Shown: piece after piece, positions 8,636 through 17,655 of the stretch | Layout: each line of letters opens with the position of its first letter | Position numbering within the stretch: position 1 is the first letter of the stretch | From: Clostridia bacterium | GTDB lineage: Bacteria; Bacillota; Clostridia; Oscillospirales; Acutalibacteraceae | Assembly (NCBI GenBank): GCA_017624675.1 | Contig: JAGAMO010000029.1 | Span: forward strand, 51,724 to 115,723 | Length of the DNA: 64,000 bases | Reading direction: 5' to 3' | The notes under the pieces: model-generated | What the model saw: the letters and a program-made list of their open reading frames with translations, nothing else | What the model was told of the DNA's origin: nothing | The model's database searches: none | Program-made: the position numbers and the translations under genes

Positions 8636-9400
8636 TTATTTTACCAGTGCACTGAATAATTTTTTAGAAGATTTAAATGTTGCAGAAAAGCTCTTATAAG
8701 ACTGCAAGAAATGATTGTCGTCAATTAACATATTCTCGATAGCTTCGGCACACTTTGCATCGTTATATGCTGTAGCGGATAATAAAGCAATCATAATATT
8801 AACAGTGTCCCTATCGCCTTTCACATAGGCGTCCTCAAATACATCATAAAGCTTTTTAACCTGTTTTTTGTTACCGTTTGTAAAGAGACTTTTAAGTTGA
8901 GGAACTAAATATTCGCCAAAAAAATTAATGTAAAGGAAGTTGCCGTAGATAGAAATATGTTCTTTGTAGTCATCCTTAATGGCAGGAAAAACATCAAGCA
9001 TTTTTTTGGTAAAGCCTGTAACAGTCATTGCGCCCGACTTGTTAGCTGATGGAAGCTCAACCGAAGCAGTAGCTCTAGCTTGTTTAATGCCCAGTTCTTT
9101 TCTTAAAGATACAACAAAGTCAATACCAACCGAAGTGGCATCTTTAGCGTTTTGAGTATCATCAAACAACCAAGAGTTTATAATAGTTAATTCACCAAAA
9201 TTGCCCTCGTCGTCCTTAGTAGCAGTAAGTAATTGATAAGACTGAGTAGCGTCGTCATACTTAACGGAAATTTTCTTAGTGTCGTTTACAAAAAATTCGC
9301 CGTCAGCCTTAAAATTGTTTTCGGTTAAAAAACCGTTCATTTCATAAATCACATTATCATAATAACGATTATCCAATTCAAATTCACATCCAAAAATCAT
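8636..9400 (-). CDS. Hypothetical protein, about 254 residues
   Basis: No family is recognised. Soluble, no signal peptide, no Cys-rich or catalytic motif. The N-terminal half looks like beta-strands (KKISVKYDDATQSYQLL) and the C-terminal half like helices (KKQVKKLYDVFEDAYVK). The frame can be opened by a GTG at 9418, but a good promoter (TGTCAC/ATAATA read in reverse, 17 bp spacing) places the transcript start near 9402, two bases before the ATG at 9400. There is no Shine-Dalgarno upstream of that ATG, so the gene may be leaderless. It stands alone between the nrdR operon and cwlD. Confidence 0.75.
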   Translation of the reverse strand: MIFGCEFELDNRYYDNVIYEMNGFLTENNFKADGEFFVNDTKKISVKYDDATQSYQLLTATKDDEGNFGELTIINSWLFDDTQNAKDATSVGIDFVVSLRKELGIKQARATASVELPSANKSGAMTVTGFTKKMLDVFPAIKDDYKEHISIYGNFLYINFFGEYLVPQLKSLFTNGNKKQVKKLYDVFEDAYVKGDRDTVNIMIALLSATAYNDAKCAEAIENMLIDDNHFLQSYKSFSATFKSSKKLFSALVK

Positions 9401-9408
9401 TTTATAAT

Positions 9409-9437
9409 ATAATAACACATTTTTTTATATTTGTCAC
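9409..9437 (-). promoter_or_regulatory. Promoter of the orphan hypothetical gene
   Basis: On the reverse strand GTGACA (9432-9437), 17 bases, TATTAT (9409-9414). The predicted start near 9402 almost coincides with the ATG at 9400. Confidence 0.5.
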
Positions 9438-9466
9438 CTATAAATTTAAAAAATAATGGAGTATCA

Positions 9467-9495
9467 TTGCAAAAGGTATAAATATCGATTATAAT
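9467..9495 (+). promoter_or_regulatory. cwlD-radA promoter (TTGCAA, 17 bp, TATAAT)
   Basis: The -35 is at 9467-9472 and the -10 at 9490-9495. Its start point near 9502 falls on the upstream in-frame ATG, which argues for translation from the GTG at 9550. Confidence 0.65.
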
Positions 9496-9549
9496 ATAAA
9501 TATGTTCTACCCCAAAACGAAAATTCATATTTTTTCTTGGGGTGGTTTT

Positions 9550-10284
9550 GTGATTTATTGCAAAAAAACAATCTTTTGTATAGTGTTGTCTTTGCTCGTT
9601 GTAATAGTCAGTTTAATAACATTTAATAACGGTAATTTTACATATACATCGAGTCGGATTTCTAATGTGAAAACTGTTATAATCGATGCGGGTCACGGCG
9701 GGTTCGACGGCGGTGCTGTAGCACCCGACGGAACGGTTGAAAAAGATATTAACCTTAAGATTTCGAATTATATCAGTGATATGTTAAAAACTGCGGGATA
9801 TAAGGTTGTGCTGACCCGCGAAGCTGATGTTTCTACCGACGATGTCGAAACCGACACAATTGCTGTCAGAAAGAAAAGCGACCTTAAAAACCGTCTTAAA
9901 CTTATGAATGATTACCCTGATGCAATTTTTGTTAGCATTCATCTTAATAAATTCACAACATCAGCGGCTCGTGGCTCACAAGTTTTTTATAATGGCAAAA
10001 TCATAGAGTCAAAACAACTTGGAGAATGTATACAAAACTCAATAATATCTCTATTACAACCCGAAAATACCCGTGTGAACAAACAGGCAACCTCAAGTAC
10101 TTATTTATTATATAATGCTACCCTACCCTCTGTTTTGGTTGAATGCGGTTTTTTAAGTAATAAATCAGAGCTGGCACTTTTAAAGGATGAAAACTATCAA
10201 AAAAAGATGGCTTTATGCTGTTTTTTGGGAATAACAGAATACTTATCAAATAAAGGAGACACAAAGGATGTCGCAAAAAGTTAA
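9550..10284 (+). CDS. cwlD: N-acetylmuramoyl-L-alanine amidase, CwlD type (Amidase_3)
   Basis: 244 residues from the GTG at 9550, chosen because GGGGTGG lies 4 bases upstream. The in-frame ATG at 9502 coincides with the predicted transcription start and lacks a ribosome site. An N-terminal membrane anchor is followed by the zinc amidase core: DAGHGGFDGG (zinc His), EKDINLKIS (zinc Glu), VSIHLN (zinc His) and VECGFLSN (catalytic Glu). It cleaves the MurNAc-L-Ala bond. The size matches CwlD, which prepares cortex muramic lactam in spore formers, but a vegetative role cannot be excluded. It overlaps radA by 17 bases. Confidence 0.85.
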   Translation: MIYCKKTIFCIVLSLLVVIVSLITFNNGNFTYTSSRISNVKTVIIDAGHGGFDGGAVAPDGTVEKDINLKISNYISDMLKTAGYKVVLTREADVSTDDVETDTIAVRKKSDLKNRLKLMNDYPDAIFVSIHLNKFTTSAARGSQVFYNGKIIESKQLGECIQNSIISLLQPENTRVNKQATSSTYLLYNATLPSVLVECGFLSNKSELALLKDENYQKKMALCCFLGITEYLSNKGDTKDVAKS

Positions 10285-11623
10285 AACAATATATGTATGT
10301 AATGAGTGCGGGTATGAAACTGCAAAATGGCTTGGTAAATGTCCCTCTTGCAATAATTGGAACACTTTAGAGGAGCAGGTTGCGGCACCCATCAAAAGCA
10401 ATATTTATTCTTCCGCTTCTTTTGCGGCGGCTACTCCCCTTTCTAAAATCAACACAACCGATGAACCTCGACACATTACTGGTATAAATGAGCTTGACCG
10501 TGTGCTTGGCGGCGGTATCGTTAAAGGCTCTGTAACACTGCTTAGCGGCGACCCCGGTATTGGTAAATCAACCATACTTTTGCAAATTTGTAATGCCTTA
10601 CAAAACAATTTAAAAATACTTTATGTATCGGGCGAGGAATCGGCCACACAAATTAAAATGCGTGCTAGTAGAATTGGAATTGAAAGCGATAATGTTTCAA
10701 TTATGACCGAAACCGATGTTGTTTCAATTTGCGAATATATAAAGACTGCCAAACCCGATTTGGTTATGATAGATTCAATTCAGACAATGCAAATTGCTGA
10801 ACTTTCATCATCTGTCGGCAGTATTGTTCAGGTTAGAGAATCAACTAATATGCTTCTTAGAACGGGCAAAAGCCTTGAAATTCCGATTATTATTGTCGGT
10901 CACGTCAACAAGGGCGGCGAAATTGCGGGACCTAAGGTTATGGAGCATATTGTTGATACTGTGCTTTATTTTGAGGGGGAAAGAAATCAATCTTACAGAA
11001 TTTTAAGAGGAATTAAAAACCGTTTTGGCTCTACAAATGAGATAGGCGTATTTGAAATGACCGAAACAGGTCTTAAAGAGGTCGAAAACCCCTCTGCAAT
11101 GCTTTTGTCGGGCAGAATGAGTAATGTTTCGGGTGGATGCATAACCTGCGTAATAGAGGGCACTAGACCCATTTTGGCCGAAGTTCAAGGACTTGTCACA
11201 CCAAGTGGTTTTGGAAACCCTCGCAGAACTGCCACGGGCTTTGATTATAACCGCCTTAATTTACTCTTAGCGGTGCTTGAAAAAAGAGTTGGACTTAACC
11301 TTTCAAATTCAGACGCTTATATAAATATCGTTGGCGGTATGAAACTTGATGAGCCTGCCGCCGATTTAGCGGTAGCTCTTTCAATTGTTTCTGCAATGAC
11401 CGATAATCCTATTGACGAAAACACCATTGCTTTTGGCGAAATCGGTCTTTCGGGCGAAATTCGTTCTGTTCCACGTATTGCTTCACGAATTGCCGAGGCT
11501 TCGAGACTTGGCTTTACAAGATGCATTTTGCCAAAATCTGCACTAAAGCAACTAGCCACTTGTCCTGATAATTTAGAACTTTGCGGTGTCAGAAGTCTTA
11601 AGGACGCTATTGATTTGATTTAA
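10268..11623 (+). CDS. radA: DNA repair protein RadA
   Basis: 451 residues. Zinc finger Cys11, Cys14, Cys25, Cys28; Walker A GDPGIGKST near residue 94; the RadA signature KNRFG near 250; and a C-terminal Lon-protease-like domain without the catalytic pair. RadA is a RecA-like ATPase and branch-migration helicase in recombinational repair. It is translated from an ATG inside the end of cwlD, with GGAG 9 bases upstream, so the two are coupled. The last 50 bases overlap a convergent small gene. Confidence 0.96.
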   Translation: MSQKVKTIYVCNECGYETAKWLGKCPSCNNWNTLEEQVAAPIKSNIYSSASFAAATPLSKINTTDEPRHITGINELDRVLGGGIVKGSVTLLSGDPGIGKSTILLQICNALQNNLKILYVSGEESATQIKMRASRIGIESDNVSIMTETDVVSICEYIKTAKPDLVMIDSIQTMQIAELSSSVGSIVQVRESTNMLLRTGKSLEIPIIIVGHVNKGGEIAGPKVMEHIVDTVLYFEGERNQSYRILRGIKNRFGSTNEIGVFEMTETGLKEVENPSAMLLSGRMSNVSGGCITCVIEGTRPILAEVQGLVTPSGFGNPRRTATGFDYNRLNLLLAVLEKRVGLNLSNSDAYINIVGGMKLDEPAADLAVALSIVSAMTDNPIDENTIAFGEIGLSGEIRSVPRIASRIAEASRLGFTRCILPKSALKQLATCPDNLELCGVRSLKDAIDLI

Positions 11624-11743
11624 GCTTTTCGGTTTAAAGTGTGGACAATCGCTTTCAACCGAATTTACAGTTGTAAAGTGTTCTAAACTGCAAAACCCGT
11701 CGATTTGGTAAATACACGCATCATCACACTGAATCAAAGACAA
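11573..11743 (-). CDS. Small cysteine-containing protein, DUF1540-like
   Basis: 56 residues starting at a TTG (11743) with AGGGTGAT 4-5 bases upstream. It contains four cysteines in a C-x3-C-x7-C-x14-C arrangement (QCDDACIYQIDGFC, then DCPHFKP), a pattern like the short metal-binding-looking DUF1540 proteins common in Clostridia. The function of that family is unknown. Its last 17 codons lie antisense to the end of radA. A terminator lies upstream of it, on the far side from radA, so its promoter must be in the 45 bases after that terminator. The non-ATG start and small size make this a likely miss for automatic annotation. Confidence 0.6.
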   Translation of the reverse strand: MSLIQCDDACIYQIDGFCSLEHFTTVNSVESDCPHFKPKSLNQINSVLKTSDTAKF

Positions 11744-11787
11744 TTTAATCACCCTAATTATTTTAAATATTTATACTTAAATTATAC

Positions 11788-11819
11788 AAAAAAAGGCGAC
11801 AATATCTGTCGCCTTTTTT
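11788..11819. terminator. Bidirectional intrinsic terminator
   Basis: GGCGACA pairs with TGTCGCC, flanked by an A-run and a T-run, between forward radA and the reverse SdpI-like gene. Confidence 0.8.
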
Positions 11820-11828
11820 AATTGAAAG

Positions 11829-12911
11829 TTATTCAACTTTCTCTAAAAATTTATTATAAATTTCTTTAGTTTTGGCTTCGTTTTTACCGCTTAAAACCAA
11901 AACTTTATCATCTGATTTTAGGACAATTACCTTTTTTACCCCTGTGTAGGAATAACGAGTGTAGAGGTCAAACTCATCGTTTTGGAAAGTACCTAACGAT
12001 AGTCTTGCCGAGCTGAAACCGTATGAACGGTATCCTGCTTCAAAGTTTTCGCGGTACTCAACCGAATCAATATCGTCATACTCAATTTCTAAATCTTCAA
12101 AGTAACTCGCCTCAATTTTAAAACTATCCGATTTAAAAATCACATTAATATTACCCGTAAACATTAAAATTGCAACTAAAATCAGAATTATCGGAATTAT
12201 AATTGCTGTAATTCGCACAGCAACCTTTTCGCCTTTTGTTTTAGGAATATTATTATAAACTATTCCTTGTTTTTTGTGATTTTTAAAAATGCCGTACGAA
12301 TAAACAGTTGGTGCTAAAATCGAAACTATCAAACACAATATAGAGATAGAAATCAATAATTTTACAGGCAAGAAAACGCTAAGTATAATAACCACACCAG
12401 TAATAACCCATATTTTTCCTGAGAAGCGGTGGGTTTTATTCCAGTTTTCTTCGTTATTCAAAGTCCAGGAAATTTTAATGCCAAGTGTGTGATTTTGCTT
12501 TACCTTTGGCATATAATTACCGATAAAAATAAACATCACGCCAAATATAAATGGCATCAATCGTATCATATCAAACTTTCCATCAAGCGAGATAAAATAA
12601 ATCAAAGAGTTTACAAAAAAGGATATGAATGGAATAATCCAAAATATAATTCCTAAAGCTTTTTTATTTTGTTCTCTTTGCTTTTTGTCCAATGCAGTTA
12701 CAATTAAGCATATTAAATGTAAGGCTAATAAAATTAGTGGCAAACCAAAAACTGCAAAAGCTTTTGCACCAAATCCGTCGGCATTTCCGTCGGCGCCCCA
12801 ATGAATTGCCATATTGTTGGGTAGTTTATCCCAAATAATTAATCCAAATACCGAGGGCAACAAAATTATTAATGATGAAACAATAACTTTTAATTTGTTT
12901 TCTTTAAGCAT
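11829..12911 (-). CDS. SdpI-family membrane protein with DUF1648 and C-terminal PH-like domain
   Basis: 360 residues from the ATG at 12911 (AAGGAG 9 bases upstream); a GTG at 12917 is only 3 bases from that site. Seven or so membrane helices. The DUF1648 signature is visible as LPNNMAIHWGADGNADGFG near residue 30, followed by an SdpI-like region with GIKISWTL. After the last helix (about 233-253) there is a soluble beta-rich tail. In Bacillus, SdpI gives immunity to the SdpC killing factor and titrates the repressor SdpR at the membrane. No SdpABC toxin genes are present here. The gene overlaps the ArsR-type regulator by 8 bases. Confidence 0.82.
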   Translation of the reverse strand: MLKENKLKVIVSSLIILLPSVFGLIIWDKLPNNMAIHWGADGNADGFGAKAFAVFGLPLILLALHLICLIVTALDKKQREQNKKALGIIFWIIPFISFFVNSLIYFISLDGKFDMIRLMPFIFGVMFIFIGNYMPKVKQNHTLGIKISWTLNNEENWNKTHRFSGKIWVITGVVIILSVFLPVKLLISISILCLIVSILAPTVYSYGIFKNHKKQGIVYNNIPKTKGEKVAVRITAIIIPIILILVAILMFTGNINVIFKSDSFKIEASYFEDLEIEYDDIDSVEYRENFEAGYRSYGFSSARLSLGTFQNDEFDLYTRYSYTGVKKVIVLKSDDKVLVLSGKNEAKTKEIYNKFLEKVE

Positions 12912-13179
12912 CTTCACTTTCTCCTTTCAAATCTGCTATCCAAAGCATAGTTTCCTCTAATACCGAGGTGTTGATTTCATAAAAAATGAATTTACCTTCT
13001 CGCTTATCTCTGATAAGGTCAGCGTCCATTAAAACCGATAAATGTCTTGAAATAGACGGTGCCGTTACAGAGAAGTGATTTGTAATCTCCCCTGCCGACA
13101 ATCTGCCTTTTTTAAGCAAGTTAAGTATTTCTCGGCGAATTGGGTCGGCAAGAGCTTTTAAAGTCTGTTGTAAACCCAT
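12904..13179 (-). CDS. ArsR/SdpR-family transcriptional repressor
   Basis: 91 residues from the ATG at 13179, which has a perfect GGAGG 7 bases before it. Longer in-frame extensions lack such a site. A compact winged helix: ALADPIRREILNLL, then the recognition helix region SAGEITNHFSVTAPSISRHL, then the wing KREGKFIFYEI. There are no metal-binding cysteines, which fits SdpR (autorepressor) rather than a metal sensor. It is translationally coupled to the SdpI-like gene, and an inverted repeat at its transcription start suggests autorepression. Confidence 0.9.
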   Translation of the reverse strand: MGLQQTLKALADPIRREILNLLKKGRLSAGEITNHFSVTAPSISRHLSVLMDADLIRDKREGKFIFYEINTSVLEETMLWIADLKGESEDA

Positions 13180-13199
13180 TAAATTACCTCCTTTAACAT

Positions 13200-13215
13200 T
13201 TAACCTAATTGTTAA
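13200..13215 (-). promoter_or_regulatory. Candidate operator of the SdpR-like repressor
   Basis: A perfect inverted repeat, TTAAC-6 bases-GTTAA, overlaps the predicted transcription start of the promoter at 13220-13248. Confidence 0.45.
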
Positions 13216-13219
13216 TTGT

Positions 13220-13248
13220 ATTATATGATATATTTTTAAATTTGTCAA
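13220..13248 (-). promoter_or_regulatory. Consensus promoter of the sdpR/sdpI-like operon
   Basis: On the reverse strand TTGACA (13243-13248), 17 bases, TATAAT (13220-13225). Both boxes are exact consensus, so the operon needs repression to be silent. Confidence 0.75.
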
Positions 13249-13258
13249 TAGCAAAATA

Positions 13259-13290
13259 AAAAACTCTGCAACTTTGAAAGCTACAGAGTT
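13259..13290 (-). terminator. lysS terminator
   Basis: Read in reverse, AACTCTG...CAGAGTT with an inner G-U-rich extension, followed by TTTTTT. Confidence 0.7.
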
Positions 13291-13298
13291 AAAATTTA

Positions 13299-14792
13299 TT
13301 AATCAAGGGGTTTCATTGTGGGGAATAAAATTACCTCACGGATAGTGTCAGCGCCGGTTAAAAGCATTACTGCTCTGTCGATACCAATACCCATACCGCC
13401 TGTAGGAGGCATACCATATTCCATAGCTGTGAGGAAATCTTCGTCGAGCATCTCTGCTTCGTCGTCTCCCCTATCTCTAAGCTCTAACTGCTTCATAAAG
13501 CGTTCACGCTGAACGATGGGGTCGTTAAGCTCAGAATAAGCGTTTGCAAGTTCGCTGTGACAAACAAACAACTCAAAACGCTCGGTCAAACGGGGGTCCT
13601 CGGGAGAAGCCTTGGTTAAAGGAGAAACATCGACAGGATACATTGTGATAAATGTAGGCTGAATTAATTTCTCATCAACTTTTTGGTCGAAACAAGCATA
13701 TAATGCATTGCCCCATGTTTTATCAGCAGTGTCAGCCAACTCAACACCGATAGCCTTAGCAGCCTCAACAGCCTCAGCATCGTCAGTAATAGCACCAAAG
13801 TCAATACCTGCATATTCTTTAACGGCGTCAACCATAGTTAGTCTGCGCCAACCGGGTGTAAGGTCAATTTTCTCTCCTAACCACTCAACCTCATAAGTGC
13901 CAAGAATTTCCTTAGCGGCACCCGAGATGATACCCTCGGCAATATCCATCATATCGTGGAAATCAGCATAAGCTTGATAAAGCTCAACAGTTGTAAACTC
14001 AGGGTTATGTTTGGGGTCCATACCCTCATTACGGAAAATTCTGCCGATTTCATATACTCTGTCCATACCGCCAACAATAAGACGTTTCAAAGGAAGCTCG
14101 GTTGCGATTCTCATATACATGGGTATATTTAAGGTGTTGTGATGTGTGATAAAGGGTCTTGCAGCAGCACCGCCAACAATGGTGTTAAGTACAGGGGTTT
14201 CAACTTCAATGTAGTTCATATTATCAAGATAATTACGCATAAACTTGATAAACTTAGAACGGATAACAAAGTTGTTCTTAACCTCGGGGTTAACGATAAG
14301 GTCAACATAGCGCTGACGGTATCTTAAATCATTATCCTTTAAACCGTGGAATTTCTCTGGCAAAGGTAATAAGGATTTAGATAAAAGCTTAATTGAGGTT
14401 GCATGAACCGAGATTTCTTCGGTTTGGGTCTTGAAAACAAAACCCTCAACACCGATAATATCGCCAATATCCCACTTCTTGAAAGAAGCATATACATCCT
14501 CGCCAACATCATCACGCTTAACATAAAGCTGAATTTTACCTGTGGCATCGCTAAGACCTACAAAACTTGCCTTACCCATAATTCTGCGGGCAATAATTCT
14601 ACCTGCAATCTTAACCGTTTTACCCTCAAACTCATCAAAATTAGATTTGATGTTTGCAGAATCATTATCAAAATCAAATTTTGTGATAACAAAAGGGTCG
14701 TTGCCACTTTCTTTTAAAGCAGCCAATTTTTCGTGACGTACCTTTACAATTTCATTTAAATCCTGTAATTGAGGATTATTATTCTGTGCCAT
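13299..14792 (-). CDS. lysS: Lysine--tRNA ligase, class II
   Basis: 497 residues, the normal LysS size. An N-terminal OB-fold anticodon-binding domain (VKIAGRIIARRIMGKASF) is followed by the class II core with motif 2 (RIFRNEGMDPKHNPEFT) and motif 3 (GGMGIGIDRAVML). It charges tRNA-Lys in the cytoplasm. It follows greA by 10 bases, the common greA-lysS arrangement of Clostridia, and shares its promoter. A terminator lies just downstream. Confidence 0.97.
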   Translation of the reverse strand: MAQNNNPQLQDLNEIVKVRHEKLAALKESGNDPFVITKFDFDNDSANIKSNFDEFEGKTVKIAGRIIARRIMGKASFVGLSDATGKIQLYVKRDDVGEDVYASFKKWDIGDIIGVEGFVFKTQTEEISVHATSIKLLSKSLLPLPEKFHGLKDNDLRYRQRYVDLIVNPEVKNNFVIRSKFIKFMRNYLDNMNYIEVETPVLNTIVGGAAARPFITHHNTLNIPMYMRIATELPLKRLIVGGMDRVYEIGRIFRNEGMDPKHNPEFTTVELYQAYADFHDMMDIAEGIISGAAKEILGTYEVEWLGEKIDLTPGWRRLTMVDAVKEYAGIDFGAITDDAEAVEAAKAIGVELADTADKTWGNALYACFDQKVDEKLIQPTFITMYPVDVSPLTKASPEDPRLTERFELFVCHSELANAYSELNDPIVQRERFMKQLELRDRGDDEAEMLDEDFLTAMEYGMPPTGGMGIGIDRAVMLLTGADTIREVILFPTMKPLD

Positions 14793-14802
14793 TTAGTTCA
14801 CC

Positions 14803-15276
14803 TTATTTTGAAATTTCTAAAATTTTAACCTTAAATTCGCCAGCGGGAGCTTCGAAAATAACCTCGTCGCCGATATTTTTACCTAAAAGCGCTTTACCCA
14901 TAGGTGATTCGTCAGAAATTTTACCGCAGCGTGAATCAGCTTCGGTTGAGCCTACAACACGGTATTCATCCTCATCGCCGAATTCCATATCAAGAACCTT
15001 AACCTTGCAACCGATAACAACGGTTTTGGCCTTGCCCTTGATATCTTCAATAATTTCAACATTTTTAAGCATTGCCTCAATCTCTAAAATACGAGCTTCT
15101 AGCTTTGCTTGTTCGTTTTTAGCCTCATCGTATTCGCTATTTTCAGAAAGGTCTCCATAACCGCGGGCAACCTTGATTTTTTCAGCAATGTCAGCTCTTC
15201 CCTCAGTTTTAAGGGTCTCAAGCTCTTGCTGTAATTTTTTAAGACCGTCGTCGGTGATTTTGATAGTTTTTGACAT
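14803..15276 (-). CDS. greA: Transcription elongation factor GreA
   Basis: 157 residues. An N-terminal antiparallel coiled coil (about 8-75) has acidic tip residues around [15 protein letters not shown], and a C-terminal FKBP-like domain ends in the conserved [16 protein letters not shown]. GreA enters the RNA polymerase secondary channel and stimulates cleavage of backtracked RNA. It is the first gene of the greA-lysS operon. Confidence 0.97.
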   Translation of the reverse strand: MSKTIKITDDGLKKLQQELETLKTEGRADIAEKIKVARGYGDLSENSEYDEAKNEQAKLEARILEIEAMLKNVEIIEDIKGKAKTVVIGCKVKVLDMEFGDEDEYRVVGSTEADSRCGKISDESPMGKALLGKNIGDEVIFEAPAGEFKVKILEISK

Positions 15277-15320
15277 GAAAGCTACCTACCTTTTAAATAT
15301 TTTGTGGACCAAACAGATTC

Positions 15321-15349
15321 ATTATATTATTAATATTCAAATAAGTCAA
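15321..15349 (-). promoter_or_regulatory. greA-lysS promoter
   Basis: On the reverse strand TTGACT (15344-15349), 17 bases, TATAAT (15321-15326). Confidence 0.75.
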
Positions 15350-15354
15350 GAATA

Positions 15355-16839
15355 TTAATTATGATACAGTTTTTTTGTTTGATATTTGGGTTCACATGTT
15401 AAGTTAATTCCTAATTTTCTAAATACATTTTCGTCAACTCTTGAAAGTATAACGGTTGAATGTGCTTCGCTACCTGCAAGTTTATAAGCATTATCAAGTG
15501 CTTTTTTAGCCAATTCATCACTGGCGGCACAAATTGACAAAGCAATTAAAATTTCATCGGTGTGAAGTCTTGGATTATGATTTCCCATAATTTCGGTTTT
15601 AAGTTTTTGCATTGGCTCAATAATTGTTGGGGAAATCAAATTAACCTCATCGGGTATTTCAGCCAAAACCTTTAAAGCATTTAAAAGCATTGCCGAAGCA
15701 GAGCCTAAAAGACTCGAGGTTTTACCGGTGATAATCTGACCGTCAGGCAACTGAATTGCAGTTGCAGGTGCACCGGTTGATTTAGCTTTTTTAAGAGCGT
15801 GAGATACAACGCTTCGGTCTTTCGTGGTAACGCCAACCTGCTTCATTAAAAGCTCAATTTTATACGCATCACTTTCTTCAGCCATTCCCTGTCTTGCGCT
15901 AACAGTAGCATTATAATATCGGCGAATTATTTCTTGCTTAGCTGCATCTTTTACAACTTCATCATCACAAATTGCAAAGCCAACCATATTTACACCCATA
16001 TCAGTGGGACTTTTATATGGAGACTCGCCCAAAATACCTTCAAGCATAGCATTTAAAACCGGGAAAATTTCAATATCTCTATTGTAGTTTACAGTAGTTT
16101 TGCCGTATGCATCAAGATGGAACGGGTCAATCATATTAACATCGTTAAGGTCAGCAGTAGCAGCCTCATAAGCAACATTAACGGGGTGTTTTAAAGGAAT
16201 ACTCCAAACGGGGAAAGTTTCAAATTTAGCATAACCTGCTTTAATTCCTCTTTTGTGCTCGTGATAAAGCTGAGAAAGACAGGTTGCCATTTTTCCGCTT
16301 CCGGGGCCAGGCGCTGTGACAATAACCAACTCACGGGTAGTCTCAATAAAATCGTTTTTACCGAAACCGTCCTCACTAATTATATGCTGAATGTTATAGG
16401 GATAATCATCAATGGGATAATGTTTGTAAACCTTAATGCCAAGTGCTTTAAGTCGGTTTTCAAAAACCTGAGCCAAAGGCTGACCCGTGTAACGGGTTAT
16501 AACAACACTGCCAACATACAAACCGATTTCTCTGAAAGCGTCGATTAAACGGAGTGTGTCTAGGTCATAGGTTATACCTAAATCTCCCCTACGCTTATTC
16601 TTTTCAATTGCATCGGCATTAATAGCAATAACAATTTCAGCTTCGTCTTTAAGATTTAAAAGCATTTTAACCTTAGCGTCGGGTTCGAAGCCTGGCAAAA
16701 CTCTGGCGGCGTGGAAATCGTCAAAAAGTTTTCCTCCGAATTCCATATAAAGCTTACCGCCGAACATTTTAATTCTATCGCGGATATTTTGAGATTGAAG
16801 CTTTATATATTTTTCATTATCAAAGCCTATTTTTTTCAT
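15355..16839 (-). CDS. DUF1846 domain-containing protein
   Basis: 494 residues, full length for the DUF1846 family, with the typical start [16 protein letters not shown] and the glycine-rich [20 protein letters not shown] segment (about residues 172-191) resembling a nucleotide or phosphate loop. Family members have known structures but no agreed function. No signal peptide, no membrane segments. Its start overlaps the stop of the VanY-type peptidase by 4 bases (ATGA), showing translational coupling. The promoter of greA-lysS lies right beyond its stop. Confidence 0.9.
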   Translation of the reverse strand: MKKIGFDNEKYIKLQSQNIRDRIKMFGGKLYMEFGGKLFDDFHAARVLPGFEPDAKVKMLLNLKDEAEIVIAINADAIEKNKRRGDLGITYDLDTLRLIDAFREIGLYVGSVVITRYTGQPLAQVFENRLKALGIKVYKHYPIDDYPYNIQHIISEDGFGKNDFIETTRELVIVTAPGPGSGKMATCLSQLYHEHKRGIKAGYAKFETFPVWSIPLKHPVNVAYEAATADLNDVNMIDPFHLDAYGKTTVNYNRDIEIFPVLNAMLEGILGESPYKSPTDMGVNMVGFAICDDEVVKDAAKQEIIRRYYNATVSARQGMAEESDAYKIELLMKQVGVTTKDRSVVSHALKKAKSTGAPATAIQLPDGQIITGKTSSLLGSASAMLLNALKVLAEIPDEVNLISPTIIEPMQKLKTEIMGNHNPRLHTDEILIALSICAASDELAKKALDNAYKLAGSEAHSTVILSRVDENVFRKLGINLTCEPKYQTKKLYHN

Positions 16840-17645
16840 TCTGCCACACTTTCCTTATTGTTAATTTCCTCAATATATTCTTCAAAACATAAGCCTTTAG
16901 CGTTAATTTCCTTTGCAACATCAATGCCAACAAAACGCCAATGCCAAGGCTCGTAAATAATCTTGGTAATTTCTTGTTTATCCTCAGGATATCTTAGAAT
17001 AAAACCGTAATTTTCTGCATTTTTGAGAAGCCACTGGAATGCCTCGGAATCTTCAAAGGTTTCGTTCGTTTGGTTAAAATCAATAGCCAAACCTGTATGG
17101 TGTTCACTAGTTCCGGGACGAGCTACAATAGTAGCGGCTTTAATTTCAGCATCAAGCTGTGATAAACCTTTGCTTTTCCACTCAGCTACTTCATTATTAT
17201 AAAGTCTCTCTTGAATTTCGTAAGAACGGTATGGAGACCTAATACGAATATCAATACCATCTGCCGAAGCCGCTTCCATCATAGCAATAGCATAAGGTAA
17301 AATTTCCTTGTTCAACTGATTTAATTCACCGCAAAGATATTTGCTGTCAACGGTGATTAAATTTTCAGTATAATTATAGTCACTTGGCAAAGCATTATCG
17401 GGGTTAACGAGCAAAAGTTTCGAAAGCTTTGTATCAAGACCGCCGGTTTCTTCAGATGAAGTTAAATTGGAAGAAAAATTCTCATTTGATTGAACAACAC
17501 TGCTTTGTGAAACAAAGCTTTGAGGCTCGTCTACAGCATTGCTTTTGTCAAAAATATTATATATAAAGCAACCCGAAATTATTAGAAGAAATACTATTAC
17601 AAAAATGCAAATAATATATAAAATTCTTTGGTTTTTCTCTTTCAT
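16836..17645 (-). CDS. D-alanyl-D-alanine carboxypeptidase, VanY/M15B family, membrane-anchored
   Basis: 269 residues. An N-terminal membrane helix (about 9-30), a Ser/Asn-rich linker, and the M15B zinc peptidase domain. Metal ligands appear in [13 protein letters not shown] (His and Asp) and EPWHWRFVG (His), with catalytic Glu nearby. It trims the terminal D-Ala from cell-wall pentapeptides outside the membrane. No vanHAX or vanRS-like resistance genes adjoin it, so it is probably a housekeeping wall enzyme. It lies 10 bases downstream of lepA. Confidence 0.92.
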   Translation of the reverse strand: MKEKNQRILYIICIFVIVFLLIISGCFIYNIFDKSNAVDEPQSFVSQSSVVQSNENFSSNLTSSEETGGLDTKLSKLLLVNPDNALPSDYNYTENLITVDSKYLCGELNQLNKEILPYAIAMMEAASADGIDIRIRSPYRSYEIQERLYNNEVAEWKSKGLSQLDAEIKAATIVARPGTSEHHTGLAIDFNQTNETFEDSEAFQWLLKNAENYGFILRYPEDKQEITKIIYEPWHWRFVGIDVAKEINAKGLCFEEYIEEINNKESVAE

Positions 17646-17655
17646 TTTGTTCTAA

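Noticed and set aside
15277-15354. T-box or lysine riboswitch before greA-lysS, and T-boxes before gltX
   Set aside because: The leaders are too short and lack the TGGNACCGCG motif; ordinary promoters explain them.
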